Source of the DNA: Gemmatimonadota bacterium
Lineage (GTDB): Bacteria > GCA-2686955
Length of the DNA: 13,626 nt
Assembly: GCA_002686955.1 (NCBI GenBank)
Contig: NYZA01000022.1
Coordinates: forward strand, 1-13,626
Direction: 5' to 3'
The stretch's first letter is position 1, and every line of letters starts with the position of its first letter. The notes under the pieces were generated by a model. It was not told the origin of the DNA. It made no database searches and was given only the letters and a program-made list of their open reading frames with translations. The position numbers and the translations under genes were made by a program. Below, one piece after another: positions 5,929 to 13,626 of the stretch.

Positions 5929-7629
5929 TCACTCAGTGAGGACTCGTTCCGAAACAGGCATTGAATGAGCAGCGCCGTTGGTGCTCGTCGCGCCGGAATC
6001 GGCTGCTGACCGCTTCAATTGAGCTCTACGTTTCTGCTTTTCATAGACTCGCTCTTTGAAACTCACGAAGAGGCCGGCGACGTACTTCGTCGAGATGCCG
6101 AATCGTCTATCGACGCGGTGGAAGAGACGGTCCGCGACCCTGACGAAAGGGTAGCTGACGATTGCGCATAGCCGGAGCAACTGGTTCACAACGGGATTGG
6201 CTCCGATCCGCTTGCCTGATCGAAGCAGGAAGGGTACTAGCAGCGTTTTTTCCACGGCGGTTCCCTGAATGAGTGTCTCGATTAGCGAGCAAAAGACGGT
6301 CAAGGGGTCGATCACCATACCCTGATGGCGGTAGAGCTTGATGAAGCTGAGCGCAATGCGCGGGGGCGTCCTCTGCGCGAACTTCACCGTTAGCTTGATC
6401 CTTTCGAGCTCCTTGCCGGTGATCCTCTCCATGCCGGGGAGAGGCTCGCCGGTGTCGCCATCGTGCATCGCCTCGTGCATCGTCGATCCCTTCTGCACGC
6501 GAAGGCGATTCGTGACGAGAGTATCGACCCCCCACTTGTGACCGAACCACAAGTATTCGATCATATCTTCTTCAGTTTCACCGGGCGAGCCGAAGAGGAA
6601 GTTGCAGAAGAGGAGAACATTCGTCTTCCGCATCATCGCCATGGCTTGTTCGATTCGATCGATCGTGAGGCCCTTGCCGTAGAATCTCAGTGTCTCTTGC
6701 TTGAGTGACTCTACCCCGAAGCCCAGCACCAGGAGCCCGGCCTTCTCGAGCTTGATGAGTGTGTCGACACCGCCTTTGAGAACGTGATCGAGGCGGCCAG
6801 TGCCGATGTAGAGCTTGCGGATCCGCTTTCTGATGAGCGTCTCGGCGATGTCGTCGAGAAGGTCCATGTCGGTGGTCATATCGTCGTCGATCCAATAGAC
6901 GATCGGTGCGGAGATCTCAGCGAGCTCACGGCAAACGCTGTCGGCGGATCGCCCCTGCCAACGCAAGAAAGCCCCATCGGAGTCTTTGCCGTACTGGTAG
7001 CAGAAACGACAACGGTAGTTGCAACCGACCCCGGCGCGAATCAGGTCGACCTCCAAACCGATGACATGATAGCGGTAGCGCGGGTTTCGCAGCTCTCTCC
7101 TCGGGTAGATCTTCTCGGAGAGGGGATAGACGACCCGTGGCGTTCGGACCAACCCCTCGGGAGTGCGGAAGACCACGTTCGGCGTCTCTTCGGGGTCTGT
7201 TCCGGCCAGCAGCTCCCGGATAGGATGATCGGGGCTTCCACGGAGAATGAGGTCGACCCTTCCGTGGGCCTCGAGGGCCGCGTCCGGATCGCTGAATCCG
7301 GTGCCGCCGGCAATGACGGGTGTTCCGGGGGGGACGATATCGAGGACTCGATCGATGACGTGATGTCCCCACCTTCCGAAGATGGTGCAGTCCTCGAAAT
7401 AACCGTAGAGGCAGACTATGTCGGCGTCGCGGACCCGGTCGTCGATGCGGTCTTCGAATCGCATGTCGAGCAGCAGCGCTCGCTTTCCCGAGGCTACGAT
7501 ACCCGCCTGCAGGTACTCCGCCGCGATGGGCGGAAGGCAGTTGTACGGGTTGACGTAAGTGTAGGGGTAGACGATCACGACATTCCGGGCGGAGGCAATT
7601 CGACCCTTTACGTCGGCTATGGTGCGCAT
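5929..7629 (-). CDS. Radical SAM protein with cobalamin-binding-like N-terminal domain
   Basis: The 566-residue protein should cleave S-adenosylmethionine on a [4Fe-4S] cluster to start radical chemistry. Residues 15-145 resemble the Rossmann-like B12-binding domain: a PPIAAEYLQAG strand-helix, TPVIAGGTGFSDP at 103-115, and RGSPDHPIREL in place of the usual GEGE motif. The cobalamin-ligating DxHxxG is not seen. The radical SAM core begins near residue 190 with CNYRCRFCYQYG, whose cysteines C203, C207 and C210 bind the cluster. WIDDDMT (247-252), GFGVESLKQETLR (303-315) and NFLFGSPGETEEDM (343-356) match the family's barrel motifs. A further 140 residues follow, partly hydrophobic and then basic (KQKRRAQLKR). 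The frame is open upstream of the chosen ATG, into the TonB receptor gene, but AAAGGA 5 nt before ATG 7629 fixes the start. Such proteins include methylases and ring-forming enzymes of lipid, pigment and natural-product pathways; the substrate here is unknown. Confidence 0.9.
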   Translation of the reverse strand: MRTIADVKGRIASARNVVIVYPYTYVNPYNCLPPIAAEYLQAGIVASGKRALLLDMRFEDRIDDRVRDADIVCLYGYFEDCTIFGRWGHHVIDRVLDIVPPGTPVIAGGTGFSDPDAALEAHGRVDLILRGSPDHPIRELLAGTDPEETPNVVFRTPEGLVRTPRVVYPLSEKIYPRRELRNPRYRYHVIGLEVDLIRAGVGCNYRCRFCYQYGKDSDGAFLRWQGRSADSVCRELAEISAPIVYWIDDDMTTDMDLLDDIAETLIRKRIRKLYIGTGRLDHVLKGGVDTLIKLEKAGLLVLGFGVESLKQETLRFYGKGLTIDRIEQAMAMMRKTNVLLFCNFLFGSPGETEEDMIEYLWFGHKWGVDTLVTNRLRVQKGSTMHEAMHDGDTGEPLPGMERITGKELERIKLTVKFAQRTPPRIALSFIKLYRHQGMVIDPLTVFCSLIETLIQGTAVEKTLLVPFLLRSGKRIGANPVVNQLLRLCAIVSYPFVRVADRLFHRVDRRFGISTKYVAGLFVSFKERVYEKQKRRAQLKRSAADSGATSTNGAAHSMPVSERVLTE

Positions 7630-7634
7630 TGCGG

Positions 7635-7640
7635 TCCTTT
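7635..7640 (-). promoter_or_regulatory. Ribosome binding site of the radical SAM gene
   Basis: AAAGGA on the minus strand lies 5 nt before ATG 7629. It supports this start over in-frame starts further upstream that would overlap the divergent TonB-receptor gene. Confidence 0.6.
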
Positions 7641-7760
7641 CACGGTCGAGGCCACGCGATCGATTACTCCGCCGACTGGGCGTCCAGGAGATTGCTCCCT
7701 CGGCTGGTTTCCCCGGACCAACCGGTTCGCGTATCGAGCGGCGGCGCGATCCTAGCAGTG

Positions 7761-7784
7761 TCGGCTCTCTCTCACCAGAGCCGA
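7761..7784. repeat. Perfect 8-bp inverted repeat in the divergent intergenic region
   Basis: The arms tcggctct (7761-7768) and agagccga (7777-7784) are separated by 8 nt. Neither side is followed by a T-run, so it is not a normal terminator. Centre-to-centre spacing of 16 bp would suit a dimeric DNA-binding protein; an RNA hairpin in the leader of the receptor operon is also possible. Confidence 0.4.
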
Positions 7785-7902
7785 TTCCCGCGCTGAAGGT
7801 GAGACGAGACAACGCTTTGGCCTTTTGGTAGAGTTGGGCATGGAGTCGATAGGCATGCAGTTTCCCAATCGGTGGCTCGATCGGAGCTGGAACCGAGGGG
7901 TG

Positions 7903-7908
7903 AAAGGA
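7903..7908 (+). promoter_or_regulatory. Ribosome binding site of the TonB receptor gene
   Basis: AAAGGA lies 5 nt before an in-frame GTG (7914) and 11 nt before ATG 7920. Either could be the start; they differ by two residues and both leave an N-terminal signal peptide. Confidence 0.45.
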
Positions 7909-7919
7909 CGCGCGTGAGG

Positions 7920-10133
7920 ATGGCGGCAACTCGTGGTCTGCGGACGATCCCGCAGGTGATGACGGTCTGGTTCGCTCTGCCGGGCCATCCGCGGATCGCG
8001 AATGCACAGGAAGACGGTCTCGGAGTCTTTCAGCTGGACTTGCAGCAAGAACGCTCACTTCTGGAATTGCTTGAAACCGCCGATAACTTTCTGGGCTCGA
8101 ACGTGATCTGGGACGAAGCACTCCTGCCCTATTCCTGGACCCGCATCGATCGCGACGCGATCTGGCGTTCCTCCGCCCGGAGTCTCGATGAGCTGCTCAA
8201 CATTCACACGCCCAATCTGCAGATCATCAACCACCATTTCGAGAGCGATCACCTGGGTGTGCGAGGATTGATCGGCGACCGCGATGACAAGTACCTGTTG
8301 CTGGTCGACCAGCGTGTCATGAACCACCGTTCGCACCGCGGCGCCTACATGGAACGGGATCTGGTGCTACTCGGCGATATCAACCGTGTCGAGATCGCCC
8401 GCGGTCCCGGATCGGTCATATACGGCCCGGGAGCGATGGCGGCTGTCGTGAACCTGATCCCTGAGAGCTCCAAGACCTTCACCGGTTTCGCGATCGGGGG
8501 GGAAGGCGGCGCGATAGAAGAGTACGCCAGCACGGAGCTCAAGTTCGGTCGGCGCTGGGAGCCGGATGTCGGGGTCTTCATCTATGCCGGAGCGGCCTCC
8601 TACTCGGGCGCGGCTCCCGAGGACGCACCCTTGCTCTACGGCCGCGATCTGTACGATCGCGAGGGCAACGTGGTGGTCGACGGTGGAAAGGCCAGTCCCT
8701 ACGCCAATTGGGACTACCGAAACGCCCGCGAGAAGATTTCCGCCAAGATTCACGCCCAGCTCGACTGGGGTCGGCACAGCATCTGGTCACGCTTTACACG
8801 GGGGGGTAAGCAGTACGAGGCGCAGGGGACCGCGGTCAGCAACATCCTCAGCTTCGACATAGATCCCGATTTGGCGGAGCCGCCTCATACCCGCTACCAT
8901 CAATGGACGAACGCCACCGACAGCCGCTTCGAGCTCGGCGGCAGAGTTCGCCTGAGGCTCCGCTTCAGCCACCAGTCGACCGAATTCTTGCGCATGGCAC
9001 CTTCGATACCTGTCTACGGGGGGCCGCAGGCTTACCCCACCGATGTACATCGGGAAGATGAGTTTCAGAGCCAGGTTTTCGTAACGGTCAAGCCGAGCCT
9101 CGACCACATTTTCACCCTGGCTTTGGAGGCGAGCAGGGCGTGGTACGGAAACTCAGCGACAGGTTTGCACGGCAGTGATCCACGAATTCGGCTTCTACCG
9201 GATGGCTGGAAACCCTGGAGCTACGGCCGAGGCGCGGTCTTCGGTGAGTACGCCTGGACGATCAACCACTGGCTTAGACTCAACACCGCGGCACGCGTCG
9301 ATCAACATGAAGCAGTATCAACGCTCTTTTCGCCGCGTATGGCCTTGGTTCTTACACCGACCCTCGAACACGCCTTCAAGCTGCATCTGAATCGGTCACA
9401 GCGTACGAATTTCGCTGCTGAGATTCGGCGTGCAGAGCTCGAAGGAGAAGACGCCGACGACGTTGAATCGTTGATCACCGCGGAAGCGATCTACCAATAC
9501 CTGGGACGAGGAGGACTGACCGCGAATGCGGCGGTTTTCGTGCAGGAAATGCGGGTTCTGGGCTTCAGCGACGTCAAGACCACGGAGATCGCCGACCAGC
9601 GAATCGGGGGGTTCGACCTCGAATTGAAGTGGGAGGGCGAAGCGCTGAGTCTGACGGCGAATCATGGCTTCGCCACGCTCTTCGCCTGGGATCAGCTCGA
9701 CCCTGACGCTGTTCAACATGTGACCGTGAACGAAGAAGATCTCAACTACTGGTCCGATCACACCTCGAAGTTTGTCGCTGGGTGGCGGCTACATGAGAAC
9801 TGGCGGGTAGACGCCTCGTTGCAGATCAACTGGAAATACTCCGGCTTCCAAGAGACGCTTCTCCCTCCACCGAGTGAGGAAGGGTTGCCTCATCTATACT
9901 CCAGCAGTGCGGCTGCGTCTTCGGAAGACGAAGAGCTGCGGGTGGATGAGCCGAGCGTCTACGGCAATCTGGGAATCGGTTTCGAGCGCGGCCGCTTCCG
10001 GGCTCGCCTGGGCGGCCACAATCTATTGGGAATGCTAGATGAGGACCTGAACAAGAGGATCATTCACACGGGCGGAGGGGCCTATCGGGATTTGGCTTCG
10101 GCAGCCTCTCTAAAAGGGGAATGGTCCTTCTGA
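7920..10133 (+). CDS. TonB-dependent outer-membrane receptor
   Basis: The 737-residue protein is a gated 22-strand outer-membrane barrel that takes up a ligand using TonB energy. Residues 1-30 look like a signal peptide ending ANAQ. The plug domain spans about 65-180: SSARSLDELLNIHTPNLQI (84-102), a VRGL block at 114-117, DINRVEIARGPGSVIYGPGA (153-172) and AAVVNLIPES (174-183). The barrel fills the rest and ends WSF, the expected C-terminal Phe. The segment before the plug (SLLELLETAD...YSWTRIDRDAI) follows the SLEELL...VITREDI pattern of many receptors, but with TRIDRDAI where VITREDI is usual. An obvious TonB box was not recognised. The stretch near 650-680 is rich in Ser and acidic residues and is probably an outer loop. 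The frame extends to a GTG at 7872, but ATG 7920 (or GTG 7914) fits the ribosome binding site. The stop overlaps the ATG of the solute-binding gene. The ligand is unknown. Confidence 0.92.
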   Translation: MAATRGLRTIPQVMTVWFALPGHPRIANAQEDGLGVFQLDLQQERSLLELLETADNFLGSNVIWDEALLPYSWTRIDRDAIWRSSARSLDELLNIHTPNLQIINHHFESDHLGVRGLIGDRDDKYLLLVDQRVMNHRSHRGAYMERDLVLLGDINRVEIARGPGSVIYGPGAMAAVVNLIPESSKTFTGFAIGGEGGAIEEYASTELKFGRRWEPDVGVFIYAGAASYSGAAPEDAPLLYGRDLYDREGNVVVDGGKASPYANWDYRNAREKISAKIHAQLDWGRHSIWSRFTRGGKQYEAQGTAVSNILSFDIDPDLAEPPHTRYHQWTNATDSRFELGGRVRLRLRFSHQSTEFLRMAPSIPVYGGPQAYPTDVHREDEFQSQVFVTVKPSLDHIFTLALEASRAWYGNSATGLHGSDPRIRLLPDGWKPWSYGRGAVFGEYAWTINHWLRLNTAARVDQHEAVSTLFSPRMALVLTPTLEHAFKLHLNRSQRTNFAAEIRRAELEGEDADDVESLITAEAIYQYLGRGGLTANAAVFVQEMRVLGFSDVKTTEIADQRIGGFDLELKWEGEALSLTANHGFATLFAWDQLDPDAVQHVTVNEEDLNYWSDHTSKFVAGWRLHENWRVDASLQINWKYSGFQETLLPPPSEEGLPHLYSSSAAASSEDEELRVDEPSVYGNLGIGFERGRFRARLGGHNLLGMLDEDLNKRIIHTGGGAYRDLASAASLKGEWSF

Positions 10134-11038
10134 TGCTGACGAGGCGGCTCATTTTCTTCACTCTGGCGGCGCTCAATGCCTCCAGCGTGCCGGCGGTCGA
10201 CGTGTTGATCGTACCTTCGGATGAGCACAGAAGTTACACTCAGTTTGCGGAAAGCGCGGCGTTGGGCCTGAGCGCCGCGGCGTTGAGCAGCAAGATCCTC
10301 GCGCCCGACGAGGTACCGCTTGGGGAGGGGGAACTGGAAAGGCATCGCGCTCTGCTGGCGATCGGATCTCAGAGCGCGGAATTGCTCAATAGTCGACGCC
10401 CGCGAGCAGTGCCGCTCTTCTATGCTCTGGTCCAGCACCCAGAGCTTCTCGCATTAGACACCGATTCCACTGCCTGCGGTATCGCCATGGGTGTGTCGCC
10501 GAGCGAGGATTTGGCTCTTTTCCGCCGGATGATTCCCACCTCCCACGAGCTGGCAACACTCTACAGTAGCAAGGATCCGGCGAGCATGCGGCGCATCGAA
10601 GAAGCGAGAGAGATTTTGGGCGAGGCTGTCGGACTGGCGACGGTCGATATTGAAGCGCACTCATCGCCGGCCGAGGCTATCCGGGCCATGATTGCGCTCA
10701 GATCGAACGCGATCTGGGTTGCCGCGGATCCGGTCGTCGCGCAGCCGTCAGTGGTTCGCGGCACCTTGCTCTACGCGTTGCGGCGGAGCATCCCCGTGTT
10801 CGCTTTCTCCAGATCGATCGTTGAAGCGGGGGCTTTGGCGGCGGTCGTTGCCCCCCCATCGGAGCAGTCCGAACAGCTGGTAGAACTGGTGGCCAAGGAG
10901 TTGGCTGGAACCGGAGTGGTCCGCGGCCTGCACCCCGCCGATCATCGAATCGTTATCAACGAGATGGTGGCCAGGCGTCTGTGGATCCCGATTCCTCGCG
11001 AACTCCAAGACAGCGCCGAGATCCTGGGAAGGCATTGA
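10133..11038 (+). CDS. Periplasmic ABC-type solute-binding protein (ABC_sub_bind-like)
   Basis: The 301-residue protein binds a small ligand between two Rossmann-like lobes. Residues 1-21 are a signal peptide (RR, hydrophobic core, PA/V cleavage). The fold is that of the ABC_sub_bind (TrpX-like) family: [10 protein letters not shown] opens lobe 1, [13 protein letters not shown] (73-85), [11 protein letters not shown] (94-104), a middle region [20 protein letters not shown] (139-158) as in the usual gVLY...s....e, [11 protein letters not shown] (192-202), [19 protein letters not shown] (220-238) and [14 protein letters not shown] (275-288). Length is normal. Another ATG (10121) lies 12 bp upstream in frame; ATG 10133 is chosen because it overlaps the receptor stop (TGATG) and gives a cleaner signal peptide. 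No permease or ATPase gene is next to it. With a receptor before it and a sensor kinase after it, a role in ligand presentation to the kinase is likely but inferred. Confidence 0.85.
   Translation: MLTRRLIFFTLAALNASSVPAVDVLIVPSDEHRSYTQFAESAALGLSAAALSSKILAPDEVPLGEGELERHRALLAIGSQSAELLNSRRPRAVPLFYALVQHPELLALDTDSTACGIAMGVSPSEDLALFRRMIPTSHELATLYSSKDPASMRRIEEAREILGEAVGLATVDIEAHSSPAEAIRAMIALRSNAIWVAADPVVAQPSVVRGTLLYALRRSIPVFAFSRSIVEAGALAAVVAPPSEQSEQLVELVAKELAGTGVVRGLHPADHRIVINEMVARRLWIPIPRELQDSAEILGRH
11026..11032 (+). promoter_or_regulatory. Ribosome binding site of the hybrid kinase gene, inside the preceding gene
   Basis: GGGAAGG lies 7 nt before ATG 11040 and overlaps the last codons of the solute-binding gene, whose stop ends at 11038. 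This indicates translational coupling. Confidence 0.6.
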
Positions 11039-11039
11039 C

Positions 11040-13626
11040 ATGCGACAAAGGCTGGAAACCAAAGCCGCGGTGTTGCTGGGCGCCGGCATGGTGGGCACTC
11101 TGGGTGTCGTGGGCATTTTGCACACGAGCCAAACCCGTACCATGCTGCGCGACGAGCAGCGCCAGGGCATGGAGACGATGGTTCGGAGCGTGGCGCGTGC
11201 GAGTGAATTGGCGGTCGCGATTGGAGATCGGGAAGAGCTGGATAGGTTGCTCGATTCACAGCCGTGGGATGTGGATGTGCGTTTTCTCGCGGTCTTCGAT
11301 TCCACCGGCGCGCCCCTCCAGAAACGGGTGGCCGACCAAGAGAGTTGGCAACGCTACTTGGGTGGCGACTGGGCAGGAGAATTCGACGTTGTTTCGGCGA
11401 AGGTGTACCTGGATGTAGAGATAGACAGCGAGCGGGAAGCTGTCCCCCCGATAGGCCGAGTGGTTCTTGCGAGCGGCCGAGAAGCCCGCAATCGTCTCTA
11501 TAGACAACAGACTCAAATGGCATGGTTGGCTTTGCTGGGGCTGGGTGGATTGGTCCTGGCGATTACCATTGCAATCACAAAGGCGTGGATTAGGCGTTTG
11601 AATGGACTGATCCGTGCCAGCGCGGCCGTGGCCCATGGAGACTACGAGGCGACCTTGCCGATCGAGGGCGAGGACGAAATCGCTCGCCTTGCCCAAGCGT
11701 TCGACGGTATGCGAGCAGCGATCGCGCGTCGCGAACGCGAGCAGCTAGATTTCAGCGAGCGTCTGCAGGAGGAGGTAACCCGACAGACCGCCGACCTTCG
11801 CGAAGCCAAGGAAACCGCGGAGATTGCCAGCCGTGCGAAAGGGGAGTTCCTCGCCAACATGAGCCACGAAATCCGCACTCCGATGAACGGCGTGATCGGA
11901 ATGACGGAATTGGTTTTGCGGGGGAGTTTGAGTTCGGGACAGCGAAGGCATCTTCGGCAGGCCCACGAATCGGCCCGAACCCTCCTGGCCATCTTGAACG
12001 ACATTCTCGACTTCTCGAAGATCGAAGCGGGGCGTTTGGAGATTCGATCTGAAGCGTTCGATCTGCCGGCCAGTATAGGAGAGAGCGTACGTCTTTTCGG
12101 CCAACCTGCCTTCCAAAAGGGGCTAGAGCTGATCTGTCGCATTCATCCGAATGTACCGCGTACTGTATCTTCCGACCGCGTGCGTCTGCACCAGATACTC
12201 TGCAATCTGATCGGCAACGCCGTTAAGTTCACCGAGAAGGGTGAAGTCGAGCTGGGCGCGACGGTGCTGGAAACCAACACCCAGAGCGAGCGGTTGGAAT
12301 TGCGGGTGCGGGACACGGGCATCGGCATTCCGGAAGCGGAGCAAGAGCGCATATTTCATGCTTTCGAGCAGGCAGATGGCTCGATTCTGCGCCGTTTCGG
12401 GGGCACGGGTCTCGGCCTGGCCATCACCCAGCACTTGGTTCGGCTCATGGAGGGCGAGATGCGCGTCGAAAGTGAGTCTCGGAGAGGCAGTTGCTTCATC
12501 GTAGAGTTGCCGATGGCACGATCCCGGGAGGAGCCCGCGGACGCCGCGTCGGTCGATCTTTCGGTTTTGGCCGGGTCGAGGGCATTGATCACGGACGACA
12601 ACCGAAGGGCACTCGATTGTGTCCGCGAGATTCTCGACTCTTGGGGGATCCGGTGCGATGTCGCCACTGATGCGGAAACGGCCTTGGCTCGCCTGCGAGA
12701 TACCGATGAGGCATACACTCTGACCCTCACAGATCAAGGAGTGCTCGAATCGGCGGAGGTTGAATCGAAGCTACTGCGGCAGGCGCTTCGCGAGGATCAA
12801 GGGAGCGCGGCCGTTTTGATGTCTTGCGACTATCTTTCTCATCGGGAGGATGGTCGGGAGGAGATCGGTTTCGCTACCCGTATCGCCAAGCCGGTTCTGC
12901 GCGAGGAATTGGCGCGTACGCTGGCCCGGCTCTTCGGCGTTAGCGCACCATTGGACGCCGTTGCCCCCGACGGCGAACCGGATATCGCGGAGGCGGAGAT
13001 CTCTAACGAGGGGCGGGTCCTGGCCGGCGTCAAGGTTCTCTTGGCGGAGGACAACGAGACCAATCAGGAGTACGCGCGATGTTTGCTCGAGGATTGGGGA
13101 TGCCACGTCACAGCCGCGGAAAACGGGGAAGTATGCCTGGGGTTCCTCGCGACCGACCGCTTCGAGGTCTTACTGCTCGACGTTCATATGCCGAAGCTGA
13201 GTGGGTTTCAGGTCGCCGAGCGCATACGCGATCAGGAAAGCGGCGGGAGTGGGCGGTTGCCGATCATCGCGATGACCGCCAGCGCTCTCCACGGCGATCG
13301 GGAACGCTGTCTGGCGGCCGGCATGGACGACTACATCAGCAAACCTCTCGATTCAGAAGCTCTCTACAGGCTGCTCCGCAAGACCGTCTCGGTGCCTGAG
13401 AGGGACGCTCCCGTGGCACTACCGGTCTTCTTCAGAGGCCGAGTCGATCACTTCCTCAAGCATCGAAAGTCCTTTCTGGGCAAAGCCCCTGAGTACCGCG
13501 CCGAACTGGTGCGCTCGCGTGACGAGAGGAACAGCGAGCTCCTTCTCTCCACGGTCCACAAGCTCGCCAGCGTTTTGCTCTTGCTCGGCGGCACCGATGC
13601 GGGGCATCTGCTGCAGGAGTTGGAGG
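11040..13626 (+). CDS. Hybrid sensor histidine kinase, HisKA-HATPase-REC-REC-HPt, 3' end outside the window
   Basis: At least 862 residues are visible with no stop. Transmembrane segments at about 9-28 and 161-180 enclose a periplasmic sensor domain of about 130 residues. A HAMP domain (181-233) and a short coiled coil follow. The HisKA box [19 protein letters not shown] carries H276. The HATPase domain has an N box ([13 protein letters not shown], 389-401), DTGIGIP (425-431) and FGGTGLGLA (453-461). The first receiver (about 512-630) keeps D519, D520, D565, S595 and K617 but has TDQGVLES where DxxMPxMxG is usual. The second receiver (about 663-785) is complete: E670 D671, D714 in [13 protein letters not shown]746 and K768. 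The C-terminal HPt domain has H840 in [15 protein letters not shown] and is cut by the window edge. This BarA/EvgS-like architecture passes phosphate His-Asp-His to a separate regulator, which is not in the window. The gene starts 1 nt after the solute-binding gene. Confidence 0.93.
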   Translation, partial: MRQRLETKAAVLLGAGMVGTLGVVGILHTSQTRTMLRDEQRQGMETMVRSVARASELAVAIGDREELDRLLDSQPWDVDVRFLAVFDSTGAPLQKRVADQESWQRYLGGDWAGEFDVVSAKVYLDVEIDSEREAVPPIGRVVLASGREARNRLYRQQTQMAWLALLGLGGLVLAITIAITKAWIRRLNGLIRASAAVAHGDYEATLPIEGEDEIARLAQAFDGMRAAIARREREQLDFSERLQEEVTRQTADLREAKETAEIASRAKGEFLANMSHEIRTPMNGVIGMTELVLRGSLSSGQRRHLRQAHESARTLLAILNDILDFSKIEAGRLEIRSEAFDLPASIGESVRLFGQPAFQKGLELICRIHPNVPRTVSSDRVRLHQILCNLIGNAVKFTEKGEVELGATVLETNTQSERLELRVRDTGIGIPEAEQERIFHAFEQADGSILRRFGGTGLGLAITQHLVRLMEGEMRVESESRRGSCFIVELPMARSREEPADAASVDLSVLAGSRALITDDNRRALDCVREILDSWGIRCDVATDAETALARLRDTDEAYTLTLTDQGVLESAEVESKLLRQALREDQGSAAVLMSCDYLSHREDGREEIGFATRIAKPVLREELARTLARLFGVSAPLDAVAPDGEPDIAEAEISNEGRVLAGVKVLLAEDNETNQEYARCLLEDWGCHVTAAENGEVCLGFLATDRFEVLLLDVHMPKLSGFQVAERIRDQESGGSGRLPIIAMTASALHGDRERCLAAGMDDYISKPLDSEALYRLLRKTVSVPERDAPVALPVFFRGRVDHFLKHRKSFLGKAPEYRAELVRSRDERNSELLLSTVHKLASVLLLLGGTDAGHLLQELE

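Larger units (their letters stand above)
7630..7919. promoter_or_regulatory. Divergent promoter region of the radical SAM gene and the TonB receptor operon
   Basis: The two genes are transcribed away from each other, so both promoters should lie in these 290 bp. No convincing -35/-10 pair, cobalamin-box riboswitch or Fur-like palindrome was found by eye. The strongest symmetric element is the 8-bp inverted repeat at 7761-7784. Its position would allow one regulator to act on both genes, but this is inference. Confidence 0.5.

Noticed and set aside
6784-7755. A 323-codon plus-strand frame
   Set aside because: It is antisense to the radical SAM core, whose cysteine motif and barrel motifs are clear on the minus strand; the plus frame shows no domain.
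7630-7919. Cobalamin riboswitch upstream of the TonB receptor
   Set aside because: A B12 receptor next to a B12-type radical SAM protein would be attractive, but no B12-box-like sequence could be found on either strand.
7630-8121. Upstream extension of the radical SAM frame to 730 residues
   Set aside because: It would run through the divergent promoter region and antisense into the TonB receptor gene. A good ribosome binding site lies just before ATG 7629, and recognisable protein begins there.
1-13626. CRISPR array, toxin-antitoxin pair, restriction or other known defence genes, prophage, tRNA or rRNA
   Set aside because: No regularly spaced repeats, tRNA-like cloverleaf, rRNA segment or recognisable defence or phage domain was seen on either strand.

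Overview
The window is 13.6 kb of GC-rich DNA from a Gram-negative (diderm) bacterium. The evidence for an outer membrane is a TonB-dependent receptor with a C-terminal Phe, next to a two-membrane-spanning hybrid sensor kinase. No rRNA, tRNA or other taxonomic marker is present. The gene content (a GT-C type glycosyltransferase with a small partner, a class of radical SAM protein, a TonB/solute-binding/kinase cluster) would fit an uncultured deltaproteobacterial, myxococcal or acidobacterial lineage, but that is a guess.

Layout. (1) 1-880: the promoter-side part of an IS30-family insertion sequence. Its transposase reads leftward and runs off the window. (2) 880-3779: a gene-poor, rearranged-looking stretch. 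Its one clear gene is a membrane-anchored SGNH/GDSL-type hydrolase (1757-2893), noticeably AT-richer than the rest of the window. That gene sits between two diverged direct copies of a 90-bp repeat (904-993 and 2915-3004). (3) 3780-5711: a tightly coupled pair, a small single-span protein and a multi-span GT-C glycosyltransferase. (4) 5929-7629, minus strand: a radical SAM protein with a cobalamin-binding-like N-terminal domain, convergent with the glycosyltransferase. (5) 7920-13626, plus strand: a compact operon of a TonB-dependent receptor, a periplasmic ABC-type solute-binding protein with no transporter partners in view, and a large hybrid histidine kinase (HisKA-HATPase-REC-REC-HPt). The kinase is still open at the window end.

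How they may work together. The last operon is the most interesting unit. The genes overlap or abut (TGATG overlap, then a 1-nt gap), and their products would span outer membrane, periplasm and inner membrane. The simplest reading is a sensing pathway: the receptor brings a ligand into the periplasm, the solute-binding protein captures it, and the kinase reports it through a multi-step phosphorelay. The glycosyltransferase pair and the SGNH hydrolase both suggest envelope or polysaccharide modification, but they are separated by about 890 bp of apparently non-coding DNA and need not be co-regulated. No CRISPR array, phage module or known defence system was seen.
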